NCBI GenBank assembly: GCA_039933635.1
Contig: JBDTNQ010000003.1
Coordinates: forward strand, 1-64,000
Reading direction: 5' to 3'
Length of the DNA: 64,000 bases
DNA from: JBDTNQ01 sp039933635
GTDB taxonomy: Bacteria > Acidobacteriota > Vicinamibacteria > Vicinamibacterales > SCN-69-37
A program made the position numbers and the translations under genes. The notes beneath the pieces are model-generated. The model was not told the origin of the DNA. It worked only from the letters and a program-made list of their open reading frames with translations, and searched no databases. This document shows, piece by piece, positions 17,635 to 26,301 of the stretch. Each line of letters begins with the position of its first letter. Position 1 is the stretch's first letter.

Positions 17635-18752
17635 TGCAGGTTGCCACCGAAACCGCCCTGGGTATTGTGCTCACCTGCGATCCGCAGGGCCTCATCGTGC
17701 GGGTGGCCTACGACGGGCTCGGCTTGTCGTCGAGGCTGATCGTGGGGCAGCCGTTTGCCGCAGCCATCGGTGCCTGTGGCGAGAGTGGATCGACGTCGGA
17801 CGCCGCGGTCGCGGCGAGTTTCATGGAGGCACTGCAACGCACTGGCTTCGCTCTTGCCTGGGACCTGCGGGTGCTTGTGACGGGGCGGCTGATGGTCCTG
17901 AGTTTCACCGGCGGCGCCACGAACGACGGCGTGCTCATCGTCGGCGAAGCCGCGCGTTCAGAAGCCAGGCAGGTCGTCGAAGAGTTGATGCGCATCAACA
18001 ACGAGACCGTGAACGCCCTGCGCGCGACGATGCAGCAGGCCGCGTCCTCTGAGTTCTCACGGAACGAACGTGACGAACAACTGCTCGCCGAACTGAGCCG
18101 AGCGAACAATGATGTGGTCACCGCCCAGCGAGAGCTGGCGCAGAAGAATGCCAGCCTCCGCGACATCAACAGAGCGCTCGAAGACGCGCGGGCCACGCTC
18201 GAGGTGAAGCAGGCGGCGCTCGAGCGAGCGAACGCCCAGCTGGACGCGCTCGCGACGATCGACGGACTGACGGGCGTAAAGAACCGGCGGGCCTTCGACG
18301 AGCGACTCGCCGAAGAGCTGTCCCGCAGCGCCCGCTCCCAGACGCCCGTGTCGCTCATACTTCTCGATGTGGATCACTTCAAGCAATACAACGACACGTT
18401 CGGTCACCTGGCCGGCGACAACGTATTGAAAACCGTGGCGCGGCTGCTGCAGGAGCACTCGCGACAGACCGAATGCGTGGCGCGCTATGGCGGCGAGGAG
18501 TTTACCGTCGTGCTCCCGAACACGGACGCCGTGGAGGCCACGGCCGCGGCCGAACGCCTCCGTCACGTTCTGGAAACCGCAGTGTGGCCAGGAGGCCCCG
18601 TGACGGCCAGCTTCGGCATCGCCTCCCTGTCGCCCGCGATCACCACGTCGCTGGCGCTGATCGGCGCAGCGGATCGCGCGCTTTACGTGTCCAAGAACAC
18701 GGGTCGCAATCGCGTCACGCACGTCAACGAGCTGGTCGTGGATCCGGTATAA
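17634..18752 (+). CDS. GGDEF-domain diguanylate cyclase
   Basis: Predicted c-di-GMP synthase of 372 residues. The GTG at 17634 shares its first base with the TAG stop of the cobalamin-binding gene, so translation is coupled. An N-terminal PAS-like domain covers about 1-105 (ALGIVLTCDPQGLIVRVAYDG). A heptad-rich coiled coil follows at about 140-207, then a GGDEF domain (about 205-370) with DGLTGVKNRRAF, LDVDHFKQYND and an intact active site GGEEF at 286-290. The I-site position holds RQTE rather than RxxD, so product inhibition may be weakened. It probably turns the state of the B12 sensor into c-di-GMP output. Confidence 0.92.
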   Translation: MQVATETALGIVLTCDPQGLIVRVAYDGLGLSSRLIVGQPFAAAIGACGESGSTSDAAVAASFMEALQRTGFALAWDLRVLVTGRLMVLSFTGGATNDGVLIVGEAARSEARQVVEELMRINNETVNALRATMQQAASSEFSRNERDEQLLAELSRANNDVVTAQRELAQKNASLRDINRALEDARATLEVKQAALERANAQLDALATIDGLTGVKNRRAFDERLAEELSRSARSQTPVSLILLDVDHFKQYNDTFGHLAGDNVLKTVARLLQEHSRQTECVARYGGEEFTVVLPNTDAVEATAAAERLRHVLETAVWPGGPVTASFGIASLSPAITTSLALIGAADRALYVSKNTGRNRVTHVNELVVDPV

Positions 18753-18813
18753 GCGGCATCGAGCTTCGATTCGATGGCGCCAACCAAAGTTGAGGGTGCC
18801 ATTGCGGCGGCGC

Positions 18814-21498
18814 TCAATCCGCCGCCAGCGTCCGCGCGGGATCGAGGCGGGCGGCGGCGCGGGCCGGAAGGTAGCTTGCGCCCAGCGCCGTCGCCGTCAA
18901 CAAGACAACCGATCCGGCGAGCGTCGCCGGATCGGTCGGCGGCACGTCGTAAAGCACGGTCGAAAGCAGACGCGCCGCGGCGATGCCGGCGATAAGGCCG
19001 GTGCCGACGCCGGTCGTGGTCATGACCACCGCCTGACGCATGACCAGGCGCACGATCTGGCCGCGTCCGGCGCCGAGCGCGACGCGGGTGCCGAGCTCTC
19101 GCGTGCGACCGCGGACGCTGTAGGCCACGACGCCATAGATGCCAATCGCCGCGAGGAGGAGGGCCATGACGGCAAAGCCTACGAAGAGCCGCATCGCCAT
19201 GCGGGTCACGACGGCCGACGCGTTCGCGATGTTCTCCAGCGTACGCGCTTCGTCGGCGACGACCTCCGGCTCGATGCGGCGCAGCGTCGCCCGAACCGCC
19301 GGAAAGGCGCGCAGCGGATCCCCCTGCATCCGCACGAACATCGTCGCGTTCGAACTGGCGTCGCGCTCGAACGGAAAGTACATGTCGGCTCGGGGTTCGT
19401 CCGTGAGCGACGCGCGGCGGATGTCGCCGACGACGCCAATGATTTCGGCGGGCCCGGCGCTGTTGCCGACGCGACGGCCGATAGGATTCTCATTCGGAAA
19501 ATACCGCCGCGCGACCTGCTCGCTGATGATCACGACCGGCGGCGCGCTGGCGACGTCGTGCTCGTTGAAGAGACGGCCGGCGCGGAGCGGGATGTTCAGC
19601 GCCGAGAAGTAGCCACCCGACGCGGACTGCCATCCCACTTCGGGCGGACGTTCACCGGCCGGCACCGGAAACTCGGGACGCTGCAGAGAGGTCGTCCAGT
19701 TGTTGCCGGTCAGCGGCGTCACGACGGCGGCGCCCACATCGTTCACGCCAGGCAGCAAGCGGAGATCCGTGAACGCCCGTGCGTAGAACGCCTCACGGCT
19801 TTCTGGAGTTTCGTACCGCCCGGCCGGCAGCTGCAGCTGCACGGTCAGCACGTTCGCCGTGCGGAATCCGGGATCGACGGTGAGGAGCTTGCCGAAACTC
19901 CGAAGCGTGAGGCCCGCTCCGATCAGCAGCACCACGGCCATGGCGATCTCGACGACCACGAGCGTCGAGGCAAAACGTCTGGCACCTGCACCGCGGGTCG
20001 ACCTGCGCGTGGCGTCCTGGGCTCGCGGACGTGAACTACCGAGCAGACTGACGCAGGAGATGCCGCCGAACAGCAGCGCCGCGACGAGCGATGCGCCCAT
20101 CGAGAACAGCAGCACCGGGATGTTGATGCCGATGCGGTCCAGACCGAGCACGGCCACGTCGGCCGGCAGCAGCGATGCGAGCACCGGCACGGCCGCCCAT
20201 GCCACGATCAATCCGGCCGCGCCACCGGCGAGGGCCAGGACGAGGGCTTCCGTGAGAATCTGCATCACGAGGCGCGTCGTGCCCGCCCCGAGCGCGATGC
20301 GCACCGCCATTTCCGATCGGCGCGCGACGCCCCGCGCCAGCAAGAGATTTCCGACGTTGACGCACGCGATCAGCAAGACGATGGCGACCGCGCCGAGGAG
20401 CAGGAGCAGGGGCCGCTTCGTGTCGCCGACGAGCACGTCACGGAGGGGCGCGACGAAGTACTGCGACCCGCGATTCTGATCGGGGAAGCGTTCCTCGAAA
20501 CGCCGGGACAGGGCGTCGAACTCCGTCGTGGCCTGCGCGAGTGTCTGCGGCGTTCGAAGGCGCCCCAACGCGAAGATCCAGCCATCTTTCCGCTGCGCGG
20601 GAGCGGCGACCGGAACGGGCAGCGGAACGATCAGATCTGTCGGCTGGCCGGCAGGAAACTGAAACCCAGCTGGCGCGACGCCGACAACGGAGACGCGCGT
20701 GTCGTTCACCTGGATCGATTGCGAGACGATGTTGGGATCCGAGCCGAAGCGTGTGCGCCAGAGCTCGTAGCTGATGAGGGCCACGGGCGCCGCGCCCTCG
20801 CGGGCGGCCGATGCGTCGAAGAGCCGTCCGAGGGCCGGCTGAATTCGAAGCGTCGTGAAGAAGTCCGGTGTGACCGTCAGTTCAGTGATGCGGATGGGTT
20901 CCGGGCCGCCCCTGAGCGTCGCGCGGCTGAAGCCGTAGCCGGCCAGTCCTTCGAGCGCGTGTTGCGAGTCGCGCAGGTCGACGAAGTCGCCGATGGCGAT
21001 GAACGGCTTGGTCAGGCCTGTGGCGCGATCGCGATGTTGGAGCACGACGAGGTCATCGGCGGCCGCGAACGGCAGCGGCTTGAGCAGCACCGCATCGACG
21101 ACGGCAAACAACGCGGTGTTCGCGCCGATTCCGAGGGCCAGGGTGAGCATGGCCGCGAAGGCGAAGCTGGGCTCGTGGATGAAGAGCCGCAGCGTGCGAC
21201 GAACGTCCTGAAGCACCATGGAGGCAGGTTCCTTTCGGAGAACGGCGGGGAGCCGGCGGATCGATTCGATGGCGGCCCGCAGGCGATCGGCGGCCGATAG
21301 TCTCAGGCAGTCGGCGTAGACGCTCAGCGCGGAGACTGCGAACCGTAACCTCCGCCATGTCGGATCGGCGGAACTGAGAGCATGCGGTCCCCGCTCGGCA
21401 TCGAGATGACGCAGGTCCTCGATGGACGGCCGATACCAGTCGCGCGCATCGCCTGGGAGCCAGTCGCCGAGCCGGTCGATCCAGTCGCGTCTACGCAT
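18814..21498 (-). CDS. MacB/FtsX-type permease (ADOP-like) with N-terminal extension
   Basis: Permease of 894 residues, preceded by a PadR regulator whose stop overlaps this start (ATGCGTAG), so the two are coupled. Residues 1-85 are a soluble helical extension. The first membrane helix lies at AAMLTLALGIGANTALFAVV, then a large periplasmic domain, a first FtsX block (VAIVLLIACVNVGNLLLARG), a second helix group and the final FtsX block (YGVVAYSVRGRTRELGTRVA). It ends LPARAAARLDPARTLAAD, the usual terminus. No ATPase is nearby. An alternative ATG at 21513 is possible. Confidence 0.9.
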   Translation of the reverse strand: MRRRDWIDRLGDWLPGDARDWYRPSIEDLRHLDAERGPHALSSADPTWRRLRFAVSALSVYADCLRLSAADRLRAAIESIRRLPAVLRKEPASMVLQDVRRTLRLFIHEPSFAFAAMLTLALGIGANTALFAVVDAVLLKPLPFAAADDLVVLQHRDRATGLTKPFIAIGDFVDLRDSQHALEGLAGYGFSRATLRGGPEPIRITELTVTPDFFTTLRIQPALGRLFDASAAREGAAPVALISYELWRTRFGSDPNIVSQSIQVNDTRVSVVGVAPAGFQFPAGQPTDLIVPLPVPVAAPAQRKDGWIFALGRLRTPQTLAQATTEFDALSRRFEERFPDQNRGSQYFVAPLRDVLVGDTKRPLLLLLGAVAIVLLIACVNVGNLLLARGVARRSEMAVRIALGAGTTRLVMQILTEALVLALAGGAAGLIVAWAAVPVLASLLPADVAVLGLDRIGINIPVLLFSMGASLVAALLFGGISCVSLLGSSRPRAQDATRRSTRGAGARRFASTLVVVEIAMAVVLLIGAGLTLRSFGKLLTVDPGFRTANVLTVQLQLPAGRYETPESREAFYARAFTDLRLLPGVNDVGAAVVTPLTGNNWTTSLQRPEFPVPAGERPPEVGWQSASGGYFSALNIPLRAGRLFNEHDVASAPPVVIISEQVARRYFPNENPIGRRVGNSAGPAEIIGVVGDIRRASLTDEPRADMYFPFERDASSNATMFVRMQGDPLRAFPAVRATLRRIEPEVVADEARTLENIANASAVVTRMAMRLFVGFAVMALLLAAIGIYGVVAYSVRGRTRELGTRVALGAGRGQIVRLVMRQAVVMTTTGVGTGLIAGIAAARLLSTVLYDVPPTDPATLAGSVVLLTATALGASYLPARAAARLDPARTLAAD

Positions 21499-21817
21499 CG
21501 GACCACTTCGCATGGCGCGCGGCCTGGCCGAACTGCTCGTAGAAGGCTCGTGCCCGCTTCCATCGCGTGGCGCCGCTGGTGGTAATCCGGTATCGCCGCT
21601 CGGTCACGGCCTGATCGCCCACGGTGACTTGCTCGTACCGTCCCTCGACGAGCCCTTCGCGCTCCAACCGTGCCATCAACTGGTAGAACGCCGGTCCGCT
21701 GGGTTTCACCCGGTATTTCGCAAGCACCTGACGAATCACCCGGCCGGGGTGTTCGTCATCCAGCAAGAGACCCAGCACGAGAAACTGGAGGTGCGTCACC
21801 GTCGGCAGGCTCGGCAT
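21491..21817 (-). CDS. PadR-family transcriptional regulator
   Basis: Winged-helix repressor of 108 residues. The PadR core is clear: THLQFLVLGLLLDDEHPGR, then the recognition region SGPAFYQLMARLEREGLVEG and the wing YRITTSGATRWKRARAFYEQ. The C-terminal helix is short. Its 3' end overlaps the permease gene by eight bases, so it probably controls that gene and itself. A perfect CGTGG/CCACG inverted repeat sits two bases before the start codon. Confidence 0.9.
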   Translation of the reverse strand: MPSLPTVTHLQFLVLGLLLDDEHPGRVIRQVLAKYRVKPSGPAFYQLMARLEREGLVEGRYEQVTVGDQAVTERRYRITTSGATRWKRARAFYEQFGQAARHAKWSDA

Positions 21818-21819
21818 AA

Positions 21820-21835
21820 CGTGGCATTATCCACG
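21820..21835. promoter_or_regulatory. Inverted repeat upstream of the first padR gene
   Basis: CGTGG, six bases, CCACG directly before the PadR start. The position fits an autoregulatory operator. It is much shorter than the palindrome at the second padR gene and differs in sequence, so it is a weaker candidate. Confidence 0.35.
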
Positions 21836-21900
21836 ATCCATTGGACGAGGGATAGCGCGAAAGGTTTGCTCGGCTCGACGACGGGGAAGTTGGCCCGGGG

Positions 21901-24459
21901 CTACTCGCCGCGAAGCGCCTGCACCGCGTTCACCCGGGAGGCCCGCCGTGCGGGCAAGTAGCACGCGAGCAGCGCCGTGGACGCCAGCACCGCGATCGCG
22001 CCGGCGAAGGCGAGCGGATCGTTCGGGCTGACGTCCGCGAGCAGTGCCCGCATCATGCGTGTGAGCGGCACGGCGATGAGCGAACCGAGCACGACGCCCG
22101 CAAGCACCAGCACGCCGCCTTCGCGCAGCAATGGGCGGATGACGTCCCAGCGCGTCGCGCCGAGCGCGAGGCGCAACGCGACCTCGCGCGTGCGCTGGCC
22201 TGTCGCATACGCCATCGCACCGTAGATGCCGACGACGGCCAGCAGGAGCGCCATCAGCGCGAAGCCGGCCAAGAGCGCCGCGACCAGGCGCTGCGGCGCC
22301 AACTGCGCCGACACCATGTCATCCATCGTCCTCACCCGGTACACCGGCAGCGTCGGATCGAGCGCGCGCACTTCCGCCCGAATGACGGGAAGCAGGGAGT
22401 CAACGTCCGACCGGGTGCGGACGACCAGCGTCATCGGGCCGTAGATGCCGCGATACGCCGACATGTAGTAGCCCGCAGACGGAGGCTGCGCGGGATTGTG
22501 GGCGCGCACGTCACGCACGAGACCGATGACGGTGGCGGGTTTGCCGCCACCGCCGCCGAGATCCACTTGCTGGCCGATCGGATTCGCGTTTCCCCAGATC
22601 TGCCGCGCCAGCGTCTGGTTCACGACAATCACCTTCGGCGCTCGGCCATCGTCTCGCGGCGTGAAATCACGTCCGGCGATGAGGGGCGTCTCCATCGCGC
22701 TGAAATACCCCTCGCTCACCACGCGCCAATCCGATTGCACGGACTGCGTCGGCGGAATGGCCGCAGGCCCGACCGGGAAAACGTGGAGGCTGGTGTTGCC
22801 GAAGCTCATGGGGGCGCCAGAAGTGGCAGCGACGGCCGCCACATCAGGCCGATCGCGGAGGCGATCCAGGAGTGTGGAAACAAACTCGACAGGATCCGTC
22901 CGAGGCGCCACCTGCATCGTGACGACGTGCCCCGACGTGAATCCGAGGTCCATTGTCGACAGCCTCGTGAGCGCCCGAGCGGCCAGCCCGGCCGACGCCA
23001 GCAAGGCGATCGATACGGCGAGTTGCGCCACGATGAGCGCGTTGCGGGTGCGGCTGCCGCCCCGCATCATCGAGGCCGCGCCTTCTTTGATACCGCGCTG
23101 AACGTCGAGCGTCGTCGCCTGCCGCGCCGGGGCGAGGCCCGCGAGCACACCGGCGAGTGCCGACACGAAAAGGGCGAACACGAGCACCCACCCGTCGACG
23201 CGGATGTGTTCCGCACGCGGGACGTCCGACATGGCCATCGTCCGCAGCACGCTGACACCGGCGTACGACAGCGCGATACCGCACACGCCGCCGATGGCTG
23301 CGAGCAGCAGGCTCTCGGTGAGCAGTTGACGGACGATGCGGCCACGACCGCCGCCGATGGCAGTGCGGATCGCAATTTCACGTGTGCGTGCGTGGGCCCG
23401 GACGAGCAGCAGGCCAGAGAGGTTCGTGCACGCCACGAGCAACAGCGCGCCGACCGCAGCCAGCAGCAGGTAGAGCATGCGCGGCGTGGTGGGGCCGATG
23501 ATGGCGTCGGACAAGGACTCGACTCGGACACTCCATCCACCCGGGCCATCGGGATACTCGCGCTCGAGCTGCCCTTCGATGCCGACCATTTCGCTGGTGG
23601 CGCGGGCAATTGACACGCCCGGCTTCAGCCGCGCGTAGACATCGAGATCGGAGTACCCGCGTCGATCCTCGGTGTGCGGCGTCACGGGCAGGAGAACCTG
23701 CGCATCGCCGGTGACGAGGATGTCGTCCGAGACGACACCAAGGATGCGATGCGGTTTGCCGTCGATCGTGAGCGCGCGCCCGACCGCGGTGGCGTCTGAT
23801 CCGAACGCCGCCCGCCAGAATGAAGACGTGAGGACGACGACCTCGGCGGCGCCGACGACGTCATCTTCGGGGCGAAAGTCGCGACCCACCAGGGTGCGCA
23901 CCCCGAGCATCGGTAACAGATCGGGTGTCACGTATTGCGCAGAGGCCTGAAACGGATCGCCGACGCCCTGCACGGTCACCGTGCCGTCCCTGCGGGCGGC
24001 CATGCCGGCGAATGTTGTATTCAGACGTTTCCAGTCGCGATAGAGCGGGAGCGAGACAGAAAAGGCGTCGATGTTGCGCGCCACGTTCGTCTGCGTCAGG
24101 CGAACGAGCTGCGCGGGCCGATCGAACGGCAGTGGCGCCAACACGACGGCGTTGAGGGCGCCGAAGATCGTGCTGCTGGCGCTGATGCCGATGGCCAGCA
24201 TCATGACGGCGCCGACCGTGAAGCCCGGATTCCGGCGCGCCAGTCGTGCCGCGTATCGCAGATCCTGGACCAGGTGTTGGAGCCACGCCGCGATCCAGAC
24301 CTCGCGCGCGTCCTCGCGGATGCGCGTGACGCTCCCGAAGGCGCGCAGGGCGTCGCGCCGGGCGGCGTCCGGCGCGACGCCGTCGGCCTGTCGCTCCGCG
24401 GCCTCGAGTTCCAGGTGCCGGCGAATCTCGCGCTGCAGGTCGTCGTCTCGTTGGCTCAT
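21901..24459 (-). CDS. MacB/FtsX-type permease (ADOP-like)
   Basis: Permease of 852 residues. The start at 24459 follows GAGGTG by five bases and opens with the helical leader common in this subfamily (MSQRDDDLQREIRRHLELEA). Then come TM1 (VGAVMMLAIGISASSTIFGA), a periplasmic domain, a first FtsX block (VGALLLVACTNLSGLLLVRA) and the terminal block (YGAMAYATGQRTREVALRLA), ending LPARRASRVNAVQALRGE. It is distinct from the 18.8-kb permease: it has the leader helix and lacks the 85-residue extension. It lies seven bases after the second padR gene and probably shares its transcript. Confidence 0.9.
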   Translation of the reverse strand: MSQRDDDLQREIRRHLELEAAERQADGVAPDAARRDALRAFGSVTRIREDAREVWIAAWLQHLVQDLRYAARLARRNPGFTVGAVMMLAIGISASSTIFGALNAVVLAPLPFDRPAQLVRLTQTNVARNIDAFSVSLPLYRDWKRLNTTFAGMAARRDGTVTVQGVGDPFQASAQYVTPDLLPMLGVRTLVGRDFRPEDDVVGAAEVVVLTSSFWRAAFGSDATAVGRALTIDGKPHRILGVVSDDILVTGDAQVLLPVTPHTEDRRGYSDLDVYARLKPGVSIARATSEMVGIEGQLEREYPDGPGGWSVRVESLSDAIIGPTTPRMLYLLLAAVGALLLVACTNLSGLLLVRAHARTREIAIRTAIGGGRGRIVRQLLTESLLLAAIGGVCGIALSYAGVSVLRTMAMSDVPRAEHIRVDGWVLVFALFVSALAGVLAGLAPARQATTLDVQRGIKEGAASMMRGGSRTRNALIVAQLAVSIALLASAGLAARALTRLSTMDLGFTSGHVVTMQVAPRTDPVEFVSTLLDRLRDRPDVAAVAATSGAPMSFGNTSLHVFPVGPAAIPPTQSVQSDWRVVSEGYFSAMETPLIAGRDFTPRDDGRAPKVIVVNQTLARQIWGNANPIGQQVDLGGGGGKPATVIGLVRDVRAHNPAQPPSAGYYMSAYRGIYGPMTLVVRTRSDVDSLLPVIRAEVRALDPTLPVYRVRTMDDMVSAQLAPQRLVAALLAGFALMALLLAVVGIYGAMAYATGQRTREVALRLALGATRWDVIRPLLREGGVLVLAGVVLGSLIAVPLTRMMRALLADVSPNDPLAFAGAIAVLASTALLACYLPARRASRVNAVQALRGE

Positions 24460-24466
24460 GGGCACC

Positions 24467-24805
24467 TCAGCGTGCTGGACGCAGCATCCGTGACATGGCG
24501 TCGACCAGCGACTGCCATCTCGACTCTTCACGTTTCAGCTGGGCGCGGCCCTTCGGCGTGAGCCGGTACCGCTTCATCTCGCGGCCGTCCTCGGCGGCCT
24601 CCCAGGCCGACGAGATCCGGCCGGTCTTCTCGAGACGCTGCAGGGCGGGGTAGAGCGAGCCGTGCTCGACCCGCAGCACGTCGTCGGACGTCGCCGTGAT
24701 GTGCTTCACGATGCCGTGGCCGTGGCGCGGGCCGAAGACGAGCGTGCGGAGGATCAGGAGGTCGAGCGTGCCCTGGATGACGCCGGCTTTGCGGGTGGGT
24801 GCCAT
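24467..24805 (-). CDS. PadR-family transcriptional regulator
   Basis: Regulator of 112 residues with the typical PadR N-terminus (GVIQGTLDLLILRTLVFGPR), recognition segment (VEHGSLYPALQRLEKTGRIS) and wing (KRYRLTPKGRAQLKREES). The start codon at 24805 lies inside a 42-bp palindrome that is the obvious binding site. It is followed at seven bases by the permease gene, so it is likely an autoregulated repressor of that transporter. The longer open frame upstream would be translated from the far side of the operator and is unlikely. Confidence 0.93.
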   Translation of the reverse strand: MAPTRKAGVIQGTLDLLILRTLVFGPRHGHGIVKHITATSDDVLRVEHGSLYPALQRLEKTGRISSAWEAAEDGREMKRYRLTPKGRAQLKREESRWQSLVDAMSRMLRPAR

Positions 24806-24844
24806 GGAAGGCAATCTACCACAGATGGTAGATTGCCTTCCATG
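24803..24844. promoter_or_regulatory. 42-bp perfect palindrome over the padR start (probable operator)
   Basis: Two 19-bp arms (24803-24821 and 24826-24844) are exact complements around CAGA. The inner part, CTACCA-CAGA-TGGTAG, resembles the dyads bound by PadR proteins. The outer part contains the regulator's own ATG, so binding would block translation initiation or transcription of padR and the permease. The mirror arm creates a second ATG facing the plus strand. Confidence 0.8.
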
Positions 24845-24987
24845 CAACGTGGTGGAGGTTGTTGCGGGGATGCAGGTGCCTGCGATGCGGGGACCGTGCT
24901 CGGCGGACGTTCGGTGGGGCCGGATCCCTCACGTCCAGGCGTGGCAAGATGGATCCTGCTCGCGCCACTCTTGAGTCTCCCTCACAG

Positions 24988-25989
24988 GTGGATTACCCTC
25001 GCGCCGTGCGTCGATTGCTGCTCGCGACCCTGCTCGTCTCCGTGGCATGCGGACATTCGGCTCCTGCGTCCCCCTCCCCCTCCCCATCGCCTCAGCCGCC
25101 CGCGCCGTCACCTGCTCCACCGCCAATCGTGGTGACCGGCCGTATCGTGGCGGCCGTGACGGGCCAAGGGCTGCCTGGCGTGACGGTCGACCTGGCCGGC
25201 CGCTCCACGGCCACGGGGGATGGCGGCGCGTTTCGTGATGAATTGCCACCGGAAACTGTGAACAGCTTTCCCCGCGTGACGGTCACCGGGCCCGACATCC
25301 TCACACGTTCGCTCTCACTGCTGCTGCCGGGATCTCGGGACGTTACGCTCGACGTGATCGCCCTGTCGGGTGAGTTCGACCTGGGATTCTATCGCCGGCT
25401 GGTGCGTGACAACTTTGACTCGCCGGAGCTGCTACGTTCGTTGCGCCGCTGGGTGCAGGCGCCGCGTGTGTACCTGCGAACGGTAGACGAGGCGGGGCAG
25501 TCGATTGAGTCGGCAACGCTCGAGCCGGTGGCGTCAGCCCTGGTGGACGATGCGGCCGGTTGGACGGGCGGCCGATTCGGCCTTGCCAGCGTGGAACGCG
25601 GCGCCGACACGCGTGAAGGCGTCAGCGGCTGGATTACGGTCAAGTGGCCCGCGGCCGTGTCGGGGAACCTCTGCGGCCGGGCGCAGATCGCGGTGAGCGG
25701 CGGGTGGATCGAGCTTTACTATCAGAATCGGAACTGCGCTTGTAAGCGCTCGCGCATCTCGCCCGGCACGGTCCGTCACGAGTTGGGACACGCGATGGGC
25801 TTTTATCACACCGGCGATCGCAATGACGTGATGTTCGGTACGATCTCCTGCGACAACCATCCGTCCGCGCGCGAGCGCCTGCACGCGGCGATAGCGTACG
25901 GAAGGCCGGTCGGCAACACGGATCCGGATTCTGACCCCACCACGTCCCTGCAGTCGCACCTGCAGGCGCCGATCATCATCGAGAACTGA
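24988..25989 (+). CDS. Lipoprotein zinc metalloprotease with carboxypeptidase-like repeat
   Basis: Exported protein of 333 residues. From the GTG at 24988 the signal LLLATLLVSVAC ends at a lipobox Cys21, so it is probably a lipoprotein; an ATG at 24949 would leave an overlong n-region. A Pro/Ser spacer (about 26-46) leads to a CarboxypepD-regulatory-like beta-sandwich (TGRIVAAVTGQGLPGVTVDL). The C-terminal half has the metzincin zinc site H264-E-x2-H268-x2-G271-x2-H274 (RHELGHAMGFYH) and a downstream NDVMFG resembling a Met-turn. Four Cys near NLCGR, NCACK and ISCDN may form disulfides. Substrate unknown. Confidence 0.8.
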   Translation: MDYPRAVRRLLLATLLVSVACGHSAPASPSPSPSPQPPAPSPAPPPIVVTGRIVAAVTGQGLPGVTVDLAGRSTATGDGGAFRDELPPETVNSFPRVTVTGPDILTRSLSLLLPGSRDVTLDVIALSGEFDLGFYRRLVRDNFDSPELLRSLRRWVQAPRVYLRTVDEAGQSIESATLEPVASALVDDAAGWTGGRFGLASVERGADTREGVSGWITVKWPAAVSGNLCGRAQIAVSGGWIELYYQNRNCACKRSRISPGTVRHELGHAMGFYHTGDRNDVMFGTISCDNHPSARERLHAAIAYGRPVGNTDPDSDPTTSLQSHLQAPIIIEN

Positions 25990-26301
25990 CGAAAGGCGCG
26001 TCGAGGGCAGGGTTAAAGTGCGTCGCGGCGCAGCGTCGCTCGAATCGCGGCAGCGGTTCGCGCATTCTCGCTCCTTGCGGCGGCTTCCCCACCGACGCGC
26101 AGGCCCGAGGTCGCCCGACCATGTCGTGGGTCGATTGAGCAAAGGACCTGCGGAGCCCAGTCGAACCTGCCCCGGTGTATCGCGGCGCGAATACCGTCGA
26201 CCACGCCTCGCGGCCCTTGCAGTCGGACCGCGTCTGACCGATCATCCATCTCAATCAGTTTGGTTTTCTGGCCGGCGGCCCCCACTGGCCACGAGGTGCG
26301 T
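25990..26301. other. Gene-free stretch, no recognised element
   Basis: I see no convincing reading frame, hairpin-terminator or repeat in these 312 bases. The open frames here are short and arginine-rich. The promoter of the dehydrogenase downstream should lie near the right end. Confidence 0.5.
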
